Positions 1-6,569 of a DNA stretch of 13,149 bases are shown in pieces. Positions within the stretch are counted from its first letter, which is position 1, and the number at the start of each line of letters is the position of its first letter. Under the pieces are notes generated by a model. It saw only the letters and a list, made by a program, of their open reading frames with translations, made no database searches and was not told where the DNA came from. Origin of the DNA: Rikenellaceae bacterium UBA1749. Its GTDB lineage: Bacteria; Bacteroidota; Bacteroidia; Bacteroidales; Rikenellaceae. The stretch spans positions 1 to 13,149 of the forward strand of contig DCHP01000055.1 of NCBI GenBank assembly GCA_002315675.1, in the 5' to 3' direction. The translations under genes were made by a program, and so were the position numbers.

Positions 1-128
1 TCCAAATGTTAATTCAACTTTTTTAGCTGATTTTGAATGTTTTACGACATCAAACCGAATTCTCGCTACAAAATAATGCAAAATTCAGAATTCCAAACAA
101 CTCTTGCATTTTTTCGCCAAAGCGAGCG

Positions 129-158
129 CAAAGGTACAAAATAATTATTAAATTGCAA
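129..158 (-). promoter_or_regulatory. Outward-facing Bacteroidota-type promoter at left edge
   Basis: Read on the minus strand, TACCTTTG (129-136) fits the Bacteroidota -7 consensus TAnnTTTG exactly. A TTG core of the -33 element lies at 156-158, 19 bases upstream. It would drive transcription leftwards, out of the window, with a start near 124. The target gene is not visible. The region back to back with it (137-192) must also hold the promoter of the rightward nitroreductase gene, for which I see no convincing -7 match. Confidence 0.55.
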
Positions 159-192
159 CAGAATTAGTATTGTTTACATAATTAAACGAACC

Positions 193-786
193 ATGTTTAT
201 GAAGCGTATAGCATTTTATTTCATTTGCGCTGCAACCTTCTGGGGATGCAGCTCTCCCGTAAAGGATAATAACGGGCAAATTGAATACAACGAGACAATC
301 AAGACTATATTAGAAAGACGTTCCGTCAGAGCGTATACACCTGAAGCAATCCCACCAGACACTCTGGATTTAATAGTAAAGGCTGCAATGGCAGCACCGA
401 CTGGACTTGACAAAAGGCCGTGGGAATTCATCGTACTTGACAACAAGGATGATGTATACAAATACTTCCAGGCAACGGGTAACGAGAGGTTTGAAACAGC
501 ACCTGCGGCAATTATTGTCTGCGGCAATACAGACATTTCAGATTTATGGTACATAGATTGTTCCTGCGCAGCTCAAAATCTATTACTGGCTGCCCATAGT
601 ATGGGGTTGGGAGCCGTATTTACGGCCGGGTTTCCAATCAAAGGAAGAATGGATGCTATCACAGAACATTTCAAATTACCAGAAAACATTGTTCCTTTAT
701 GCGCAATTCCAATAGGACATCCTGAATTGGATGGCAAACCAAAGAACAAATACGATAAAAGTAAAATACACATAAACGCATGGTAG
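193..786 (+). CDS. Nitroreductase-family flavoprotein with lipoprotein signal
   Basis: A predicted FMN-dependent NAD(P)H oxidoreductase of the nitroreductase superfamily; the physiological substrate cannot be told from sequence. Residues 42-48 (RRSVRAY) form the N-terminal FMN-phosphate motif. APTGLDKRPWEF near 67-78 matches the family's PSxxNxQPW block, and a CAAQNLLLAAHSMGLGA helix and an IPIGHP segment follow in the usual order. The core length is normal. Ahead of it sits a basic start (MKR), a hydrophobic stretch and FWGC at 16-19, followed by SSPVKDN, so Cys19 could be a lipidation site, although F and W at -3 and -2 are poor lipobox residues. No alternative start closer to the catalytic domain is obvious. 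ATG at 193 or the in-frame ATG at 199 (MKRIAF) could be used. The last 7 bases overlap the start of hpt, so the two are probably co-transcribed and translationally coupled. Confidence 0.85.
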   Translation: MFMKRIAFYFICAATFWGCSSPVKDNNGQIEYNETIKTILERRSVRAYTPEAIPPDTLDLIVKAAMAAPTGLDKRPWEFIVLDNKDDVYKYFQATGNERFETAPAAIIVCGNTDISDLWYIDCSCAAQNLLLAAHSMGLGAVFTAGFPIKGRMDAITEHFKLPENIVPLCAIPIGHPELDGKPKNKYDKSKIHINAW

Positions 787-1331
787 AAGATATAGTAATC
801 AGAGACCACGTCTTTGAGCCCTACATTTCACGCGAGGAACTTGATGTTGCAATCAATAATGTTGCTGAGAGAATCAACACTGAATATAAAGCATCGAAAG
901 AGGTGCCAATATTCCTGATAACGCTATCAGGAGCTACATTCTTTGCCGTCAGGTTACTTGAAAAACTCAGTTTTACGCCCAAAATAGGTTTTGTGAAATG
1001 CAGTTCATACGCTAGTGGTATGAAGTCATTAGGCAAAATAAAAATGGCCTTGGAACCTACTATTGAAATAAGTGGCAAAAACATTATTATTCTTGAAGAT
1101 ATCGTGGACACCGGACTTACATGGAAATATTTACACGACTACCTACTTAAATCAGGAGCAAATAGTGTTAGAATAGCAAGCATGCTATTTAAGGAAGAAG
1201 CATACAAGGAAACAGCTATTATAGATTGGTACGCACTTAAAGTTGAAGATAAATTCCTGGTTGGTATGGGACTTGACTATGGAGAACTAGGACGGAATCT
1301 GCCTACAATTTACAAACTGAAAACTACATAA
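780..1331 (+). CDS. hpt: Hypoxanthine phosphoribosyltransferase
   Basis: Cytoplasmic purine-salvage enzyme converting hypoxanthine or guanine plus PRPP to IMP or GMP. The type I phosphoribosyltransferase signature is clear: the PRPP loop IIILEDIVDTGLT spans 102-114 with the acidic pair E106-D107. The mobile loop SYASG is at 76-80, LFK (Lys138) fits the purine O6-binding lysine, and KFLVGMGLDYGE at 158-169 carries the aromatic/Val base-stacking segment and the late catalytic-site Asp166. The length of 183 residues is typical. The usual LNGA/LRGS substrate loop reads LSGA (49-52), a mild deviation. The ATG overlaps the nitroreductase stop as ATGGTAG. The 3' end overlaps the last 8 bases of the opposing FecCD permease gene. 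In Bacteroides, as I recall, hpt adjoins adk; here adk lies about 6 kb away in its own unit. Confidence 0.93.
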   Translation: MVEDIVIRDHVFEPYISREELDVAINNVAERINTEYKASKEVPIFLITLSGATFFAVRLLEKLSFTPKIGFVKCSSYASGMKSLGKIKMALEPTIEISGKNIIILEDIVDTGLTWKYLHDYLLKSGANSVRIASMLFKEEAYKETAIIDWYALKVEDKFLVGMGLDYGELGRNLPTIYKLKTT

Positions 1332-2310
1332 TCTTCCCGGATTTATTCCCATTCCAAACTATCATAAAAACGATAGGAATTCCAAGCAAAGCTGTTACTG
1401 TATTCAAGGGCAACGGATATCCCGTTATGTTCTGAGATGACAGGATATCGCATAGTATCATCATTATTGCACCGACCATTATAGTTGATGGCAATAGAAT
1501 TCTATGTGTTGATCTTTTCCATACCATCCTGGCAATATGAGGAGCCGCCACTCCAATAAAGGCTATCGGCCCACAGAAAGCTGTAACACCACCGGCAAGC
1601 ACAGCTGTTGAGATAAATAGCAGAAGCCTTACACGTTTTACATCAACGCCCATTGTCACAGCATAATTTTCGCCAAGCATGAGGACATCCATTTGTTTTA
1701 TTGAAAGCACTATCAACAGAAGTCCAATTATGGAACATGACGCCAGAATTATCAATTGAGAAAAAGACAAAGCTCCTACACTTCCCATCGACCAGAGAAT
1801 AAAGCCCTTCAGGGATGATTCATTTGAAAAAAACTGAAGCACATCAACAAAAGCTGAAGCAGCCGAACCAATCATCATCCCTAGTATCAGTACAGACATG
1901 ATATCCCTCAGCCTGGAACTGACAAAAATTACAATCAAAAGGATAAAAGCTGAGCCAAGCCATGCTGATGCCGCCGTCCCGATTGATTGAAAAAATCCTG
2001 CCCCAATAAAAGAAGTCGCCATCATAAATATGGCAACACCAAGCGAAGCCCCAGAGCTGACTCCAAGCATATATGGTCCAGCCAAAGGATTTCTGAAAAC
2101 TGTCTGCATGACAAGTCCGCTTGCACTTAAACAGATTCCTGCAAGAACTGCCGCAAGAAGTTTAGGTATCCTGAAATTCAATAAGATATCCCTTGCAAAT
2201 CCATCAGAAGAAAAAGCTTCAGACAATGAAACATGTTCATGACCTACCAGCATATCAGCTGAGACAAGAATCAAAAGAAGCAACAAGCCTATTAAAAACT
2301 TAGATTTCAT
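1324..2310 (-). CDS. FecCD/BtuC-type ABC transporter permease
   Basis: Integral inner-membrane subunit of an importer for iron-siderophore, haem or cobalamin-type substrates; the sequence does not decide which. The protein is a full-length 328-residue FecCD permease, mostly hydrophobic segments, with an N-terminal helix at about 5-22. Family blocks are present: LAAVLAGICLSASGLVMQ (51-69), RNPLAGPYMLGVSSGA (73-88), GENYAVTMGVD (213-223, the ATPase-coupling loop) and GPIAFIGVAAPHIAR (247-261). No ATPase or substrate-binding gene adjoins it: a terminator lies upstream and hpt converges downstream. It therefore appears monocistronic and must pair with subunits encoded elsewhere. A TATCTTTG promoter element ends only 7 bases before the ATG. 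The stop codon TAG lies inside the hpt 3' end on the other strand. Confidence 0.92.
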   Translation of the reverse strand: MKSKFLIGLLLLLILVSADMLVGHEHVSLSEAFSSDGFARDILLNFRIPKLLAAVLAGICLSASGLVMQTVFRNPLAGPYMLGVSSGASLGVAIFMMATSFIGAGFFQSIGTAASAWLGSAFILLIVIFVSSRLRDIMSVLILGMMIGSAASAFVDVLQFFSNESSLKGFILWSMGSVGALSFSQLIILASCSIIGLLLIVLSIKQMDVLMLGENYAVTMGVDVKRVRLLLFISTAVLAGGVTAFCGPIAFIGVAAPHIARMVWKRSTHRILLPSTIMVGAIMMILCDILSSQNITGYPLPLNTVTALLGIPIVFMIVWNGNKSGKIM

Positions 2311-2317
2311 AATCTTG

Positions 2318-2325
2318 CAAAGATA
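2318..2325 (-). promoter_or_regulatory. -7 promoter element of the FecCD permease gene
   Basis: Minus-strand TATCTTTG followed by CA fits TAnnTTTG exactly and sits in the 43-base gap between the upstream terminator stem and the ATG at 2310. Only 7 bases separate its final G from the start codon, so the predicted transcript would have almost no 5' leader. No TTTG is found at the usual -33 distance; the nearest, inside the terminator U-tract, is 28 bases away. Confidence 0.5.
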
Positions 2326-2353
2326 CCCAATTCATCTGATTGATGATTAACCC

Positions 2354-2387
2354 CAAAAAATGGCGACTATTTTACAACAGAGTCGCC
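2354..2387 (-). terminator. Rho-independent terminator of the msrC-thioredoxin operon
   Basis: On the minus strand a 7-bp GC-rich stem (GGCGACT with AGTCGCC, 2381-2387 and 2362-2368, loop 12 bases) is followed directly by A and six T (2355-2361). It lies 30 bases past the stop of the thioredoxin-like gene. This is the only hairpin in the window with a classic U-tract, and it insulates the FecCD permease from the upstream operon. Confidence 0.8.
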
Positions 2388-2417
2388 TAATTTATCAGAG
2401 TCCAGAACCAGAAAGAG

Positions 2418-2849
2418 TTACCAGTCAAGTTCATAGTTAACCAAAAGGATTTTCAGTCTTTCTATGAAATCTTCAGGCCCCTCACCTGTTCCCACTGAAC
2501 GTTCAATAAAATTTCCATCCTTGAAAAAGAAAAATGTCGGAAATGCTACACCTCGATATTTTTTCATAATATCGATACCTTCTCCTTTTTCTCCGTCTGT
2601 CCTGTAACAATAAATAAGCGGATTTAAGGTATTACCCACAATATCCGCTGGGAAAATTTTAGTTTCCAGTCTTACACATGCCGGGCAATTCACCCTATAC
2701 ATCTCAACCATCAGGATCTTATCATCCTTTTTCGCCATATCAATAGCTTCCTGAAGACTTTTCACATCAAGAAACTTAAGACCTTCCGCACTTGCATAGA
2801 AAGGGACAATTACCAATAAGAGTAGGAATAAGATTATTTTTTTCATCAT
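2418..2849 (-). CDS. Exported thioredoxin-fold protein with CPAC motif
   Basis: Predicted periplasmic thiol-disulfide oxidoreductase. From the ATG at 2849 the protein has 143 residues. A Sec signal peptide covers about 1-21 (MMKKIILFLLLLV..., cleavage after ASA). Mature residues carry the redox motif NCPAC with Cys55 and Cys58, and the thioredoxin cis-proline loop FPT at 103-105, followed by strand FFFFKDG. The fold is small and single-domain, close to the thioredoxin_7/DsbD-gamma-like group. Three starts compete within 6 bases: GTG 2852, ATG 2849 and ATG 2846; the ATG at 2849 shares its A with the msrC stop (TGATG), which suits coupled translation. It is the second and last gene of its operon, ahead of a strong terminator. 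The link to MsrC suggests methionine oxidation repair, but this protein is exported while MsrC looks cytoplasmic. Confidence 0.83.
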   Translation of the reverse strand: MMKKIILFLLLLVIVPFYASAEGLKFLDVKSLQEAIDMAKKDDKILMVEMYRVNCPACVRLETKIFPADIVGNTLNPLIYCYRTDGEKGEGIDIMKKYRGVAFPTFFFFKDGNFIERSVGTGEGPEDFIERLKILLVNYELDW

Positions 2850-3325
2850 CACAAATAATTATTGCAAACTTTGTTATTAATCAGATTAGAAACAATAGAT
2901 GCTATTTTTTCAAGGTACACCGAATCAATCTGGTCAAATTTAGAAAAAATTTCGCTGTCAACATCTATTACACCAAAAACATTTCCCCCATTGAAGATTG
3001 GGACAACGATCTCTGATTTTGCTATTGAGCTACATGCGATATACCCCTCAAACATTTCAACATCAGGCACAATTATAGTTTCACCACTTTGCCATGTTTT
3101 ACCACAGACTCCCTTGCCATATGGAATTCTTGAGCATGCAGGATGGCCCTGGAAAGGGCCAAGACTCAAGCTATCGCCTTTGACAAGATAGAAACCACAC
3201 CAAAGAAAACCAAATTCCTCATTGATAATTGCAGATATGTTGGATAGAGCTGAAATCAAATCGGAATCATCTGGCACTATCATTTCTATTTTCTCAAGTA
3301 CGGATGTGTATTGTCTCTCTTTCAT
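2849..3325 (-). CDS. msrC: Free methionine-R-sulfoxide reductase (GAF domain)
   Basis: Reduces free methionine-R-sulfoxide to methionine, normally with thioredoxin as electron donor, in the cytoplasm. The 158 residues form a single GAF domain with fRMsr signatures: LWCGFYLV (41-48), GPFQGHPAC (56-64), GKGVCG (70-75), GYIACSS (94-100), SEIVVPI (104-110) and DVDSE (121-125). Cysteines 64, 74 and 98 have the same 10/24 spacing as E. coli YebR/MsrC Cys84, Cys94 and Cys118, and Glu105, Asp121 and Asp123 line up with its Glu125, Asp141 and Asp143, so it should be active. The usual HIACD reads YIACS, a small departure next to the catalytic cysteine. There is no signal peptide. A weak promoter-like TATCTTTA sits at 3348-3355. 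The gene is first in an operon with the thioredoxin-like gene. Confidence 0.92.
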   Translation of the reverse strand: MKERQYTSVLEKIEMIVPDDSDLISALSNISAIINEEFGFLWCGFYLVKGDSLSLGPFQGHPACSRIPYGKGVCGKTWQSGETIIVPDVEMFEGYIACSSIAKSEIVVPIFNGGNVFGVIDVDSEIFSKFDQIDSVYLEKIASIVSNLINNKVCNNYL

Positions 3326-3381
3326 CTATTCATACCAATGACGATATTAAAGATACAAAATAATATTTATTGAATAATCTA

Positions 3382-3409
3382 AATCCCCATCCGAATTCGG
3401 GTGGGGATT
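3382..3409 (-). terminator. Hairpin terminator downstream of the outer-membrane protein gene
   Basis: Positions 3382-3395 and 3396-3409 form a nearly perfect 14-bp inverted repeat (AATCCCCA/TGGGGATT ends, centre GAATTC) with one non-Watson-Crick position, 3390/3401. It lies 44 bases past the stop of the beta-barrel gene and before msrC. The U-tract on the minus strand is weak (TTTAGATTATT), so this is a terminator or 3'-stabilising hairpin. The odd pair is G-U as plus-strand RNA and a mismatch as minus-strand RNA. Confidence 0.65.
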
Positions 3410-3453
3410 GAAAATATAATTAGCAGAAATTGGTTAAAAGTTCACAACTTATT

Positions 3454-6321
3454 TTAGAACGGCCCTCTACCAGACATCTGACTCATTCTATCAGACTGTC
3501 TGCTTGACGCATCTGACAAACTCTTCTTATTTGTTCTGGTATCAAATTTCCAGGTTACACTTGCCATAAAGTATCTCTTCAGAACGCTCTGAGTAGAAAC
3601 CTGAACATAGGTATCATTCATACTCTGGAAAATACTTCTGTTCTGATCTAGCAGGTCATTACCTGTAATCTTGAATTCAAGTCTATTGTTGAAGAATTTC
3701 TGTGCAATACCGGCATTCAATATCAAGTTATGGTTATCGTAAGAATCCTGAGTACCATAAGAGTTTCTCCATGTACACTGGGCAAGAACATGGAATCCGC
3801 GCCAAAGATATATATCAAAATTACCTGATAAATCATGATTCCAGTATCTATCAAACCTTGACATTTCGCCTGATGTGGTAGAATTTCTGACAGAAGGGGA
3901 ATATCTGATTGAGAAATCTATGTCACTTGATATATTGCTGACAAACATAATCATTGGATTCAAGGAATGAGAATATGACATATACTCAATGAAGTTTTCA
4001 ATAGAAGGAGTCTGTCCGTATGTATAATTGAACATTACATTCATTCGTGTCTTTATTGGCTTAATAGCATATGAGAACACAAAGGATGACCTTAAGTTCT
4101 TATATCCGTCAAGGTTTGTAGGGCGGGTTACCTGTGCACCCTTTGGAATAGTTTTCCCCTCTATCACCTGCACCTCTGTTGTATAATATCTATGATTTGC
4201 AATGAAATCCTGAGTCAATGTCCCTCCGGCTGAAACAGAGAAGAAGATGTTCTTATACACATTGTTATAGTGGTAATTCAGTCTGAAGTTATGAGAATAG
4301 CTTTGTTTCAAATCCGGATTACCATTGCTGATCTGGGTTACGTTTGTCAAATCCCACAAATCCCTCAATTGAGTTACAGACGGAAATGATGACTGAGTGT
4401 TATAATTGAACATCAGTGAGTGTCTGCTGTTAGGCATAAAGCGGACATTAAGATTTGGAAGAAATGCCCCGAATGAATATTGGTCGTCACTTTCCTGAGG
4501 TTCTGTCAAGACATGCTGATAATTTCCTAATACTGCATTCTGATATCTGGCAGTCGCTGTTAAGGTAAATCTTTTTGAGAGCGTATAATTATATGACAAA
4601 CCTATATTCTGAGTTGTTGCATTCCTGACAATGTAGTTGGTGGATGATGTATCCTGAATATCATACAATTGTCTCACATAGTCCCAGTTTAGTCCTTCCT
4701 GATCTGAAATGGAATTATCATAGCTGACCATATAGTTAAGACTAAATCTTGAACGTCTGGAAAAAGGCTCTGTATATGTACCTGATCCTGTCAAAGTGTA
4801 TCTTGATGCGTCTAGTAGTCCAATCTGTCTCAATGAGTCAATAATCCAGTCCCCTGTAACATCTTCAGCAGATCCATAATCAGACAACTGCAACCTATCA
4901 CCCCAGGATTTCTGTCCATAAGCATTTCCACCAATAGACATTACTCTACCTGCTTTTTTGAATCTATGTTGCCACCATAAATCACCCTGAACCTCATAAC
5001 TGTTCAGCTTTGTTTCATAACTATTGATTGTGCTATTGATAGGATTGCCATCTTTCCCTTCAGAAGTGAGTGACTTGCTGTAACTATTACCATGATTGAC
5101 ACCATAATTAACCCGAGGTGAGAAAGTAATCTTATCTGTTTCCACAGGAGTGTATTCAATTCTGGCAAAAAATCGGTGGCTAGACTGGATACCATGTGTG
5201 TATGATGAATCTTTATAGTATCTAATCATTGACAGATAGTCCTGATCCCTTGATGTAATGTTTTCACCATCAACTACACTGAAGAAATAATTAGAGGAAA
5301 TCTTCAGTTTATCCTTTATTTCACCACTATAGTTGAGACCTGCATTAGTGGTAGTTCTAATTCCGGTATTTGCGGAAGTCTGAAAATTTCCAGTACTTGC
5401 AGAAGAAGTATTCCTTCCGTATCTTCCCATTCCTCGGCCCGCGCCACCGCCACCTGCGATATCCATCATGGAAAATCCCTGATTGTTCACATTGTTTGAC
5501 TGAGCTGTCAATACTACACGATGATTATCTGTCATGAAATTTGCACCCAGCCCTGTCGCATACTTGCTATCAGTAGCATAACCACCGTAGACCTTTCCGA
5601 ATGTTGAATTCATAACACCTTTTTTCACCTTTATATTCAATGTTTTCACTCTCTCACCATCATCAAATCCAGAGAATTTTGCGCTTTCAGACTGGTCATC
5701 ATAGATCTGGACACTTTCCACTGCATCCGCTGGAAGAGACTGAAGGGCCATTGCAGGGTCTTCACTGAAATATTCCTTACCATTGACATAAACTTTAGTG
5801 ATTGTTTCACCGCCATGTTGGAGATTTCCAGATTCGTCAGTTGTTACTCCTGGCATTTTCTTGACAAGGTCCTCAGTTGTCGCATCCGGGTTTACCTTAA
5901 ATGCCGCTGCATTAAATTGCAAGGTATCACCAATTACCTTTCCAATATATGCTTCACCTACTACCTCAACTTCGTCAATCTTCTTTGCTTCCTGCGTCAA
6001 GAACAAAGTCCCAAGATTAACTTCCTTATTATCCATCTGGATTTCAACCACCTTGGGTGAATAGCCAAGACAGGTAATTGTCAAAATTGTCTTCGGCTCG
6101 GATGAAACAATTGTAAAATTACCATCAACATCGGAAGCTACTACTCTTCCAGGTTTTGAAAGATTCGCAGTATCTTGAGCATTCAACTTGACAAGAGCAC
6201 CAATAATTGCAGTCTTCTTGTCTGATTCATCAAGCAATGTTCCCTTAATAGTAACTTTCTTTTGTCCGTATGAAAAAGAAACCAGCAAAAATAATGTTGA
6301 GATAATAAGAAATCGTTTCAT
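3454..6321 (-). CDS. TonB-receptor-like outer-membrane beta-barrel protein
   Basis: Large outer-membrane protein of the Bacteroidota TonB-dependent-receptor-like family. Seen in order: signal peptide 1-19 (MKRFLIISTL..., cleavage near SYG/Q); a carboxypeptidase-regulatory/Ig-like domain at about 22-110; a plug-like domain at about 115-235 with NPDATTEDLVKKMPGV, ITKVYVNGKEYF and FDDGERVKTLNIKVKKG; then a beta-barrel to the end with alternating aromatic strands. A Gly/Arg-rich stretch (about 290-303) follows the first barrel strands. The last strand (YFMASVTWKF) is followed by a Ser/Arg/Met-rich tail ending in GPF. No susD-like gene adjoins it, so it is probably not part of a polysaccharide-utilisation SusCD pair. 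The substrate is unknown: uptake receptor, or structural or assembly protein. ATG 6321 is preceded by an A/T run with no Shine-Dalgarno sequence. A possible promoter lies about 110 bases upstream and a hairpin terminator follows. Confidence 0.88.
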   Translation of the reverse strand: MKRFLIISTLFLLVSFSYGQKKVTIKGTLLDESDKKTAIIGALVKLNAQDTANLSKPGRVVASDVDGNFTIVSSEPKTILTITCLGYSPKVVEIQMDNKEVNLGTLFLTQEAKKIDEVEVVGEAYIGKVIGDTLQFNAAAFKVNPDATTEDLVKKMPGVTTDESGNLQHGGETITKVYVNGKEYFSEDPAMALQSLPADAVESVQIYDDQSESAKFSGFDDGERVKTLNIKVKKGVMNSTFGKVYGGYATDSKYATGLGANFMTDNHRVVLTAQSNNVNNQGFSMMDIAGGGGAGRGMGRYGRNTSSASTGNFQTSANTGIRTTTNAGLNYSGEIKDKLKISSNYFFSVVDGENITSRDQDYLSMIRYYKDSSYTHGIQSSHRFFARIEYTPVETDKITFSPRVNYGVNHGNSYSKSLTSEGKDGNPINSTINSYETKLNSYEVQGDLWWQHRFKKAGRVMSIGGNAYGQKSWGDRLQLSDYGSAEDVTGDWIIDSLRQIGLLDASRYTLTGSGTYTEPFSRRSRFSLNYMVSYDNSISDQEGLNWDYVRQLYDIQDTSSTNYIVRNATTQNIGLSYNYTLSKRFTLTATARYQNAVLGNYQHVLTEPQESDDQYSFGAFLPNLNVRFMPNSRHSLMFNYNTQSSFPSVTQLRDLWDLTNVTQISNGNPDLKQSYSHNFRLNYHYNNVYKNIFFSVSAGGTLTQDFIANHRYYTTEVQVIEGKTIPKGAQVTRPTNLDGYKNLRSSFVFSYAIKPIKTRMNVMFNYTYGQTPSIENFIEYMSYSHSLNPMIMFVSNISSDIDFSIRYSPSVRNSTTSGEMSRFDRYWNHDLSGNFDIYLWRGFHVLAQCTWRNSYGTQDSYDNHNLILNAGIAQKFFNNRLEFKITGNDLLDQNRSIFQSMNDTYVQVSTQSVLKRYFMASVTWKFDTRTNKKSLSDASSRQSDRMSQMSGRGPF

Positions 6322-6569
6322 TATAAAAAAATTTGTACACTATTGTAGACAATGTCGTATATCAAAAGTTTAATACTACAACAAAAAAAACAGCATTTCC
6401 ACAACTATTCAGCCACCTATGTCCAATGTCAAAGGTAGACCTCTTTCTGGAATGTTTGCTTGATACATTGATGGTTGTTTTAACCCAGGGTGAATAGTTA
6501 CGTATTTCCCTACCGGTTTTCATTATTGCCGTATAATGCAGGAGTAAAGAAACACCTACTTTTTGGATG
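6322..6569. other. 248-base gap between thiL homologue and outer-membrane protein gene
   Basis: This is the longest gap in the window. I find no convincing gene, tRNA or strong terminator. It holds a TACCTTTG promoter-like element (minus strand, 6430-6437), small inverted repeats (CATTAT/ATAATG near 6520-6537; ATTGT-AG-ACAAT near 6342-6353) and a 53-codon minus-strand open frame at 6362-6523 that reads unlike the neighbouring genes. It may be a leader of the outer-membrane gene, a small RNA, or eroded former coding sequence; sequence alone does not decide. Confidence 0.4.
6430..6437 (-). promoter_or_regulatory. Candidate -7 element for the outer-membrane protein gene
   Basis: Minus-strand TACCTTTG is an exact TAnnTTTG match, about 108 bases before the ATG at 6321. 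No TTTG or TTG is seen at the -33 distance, so the call rests on one element. If used, the transcript would have a leader of roughly 100 bases. Confidence 0.35.

Noticed and set aside
5798..6064. Two overlapping plus-strand frames of 80-90 codons inside the outer-membrane gene
   Set aside because: Antisense to the well-supported plug and N-terminal domains; low plausibility as proteins.
6362..6523. 53-codon minus-strand open frame in the gap between thiL and the outer-membrane gene
   Set aside because: No recognisable domain, no ribosome-binding site, and codon and residue use unlike the neighbours. Kept as a finding about the gap, not called as a gene.
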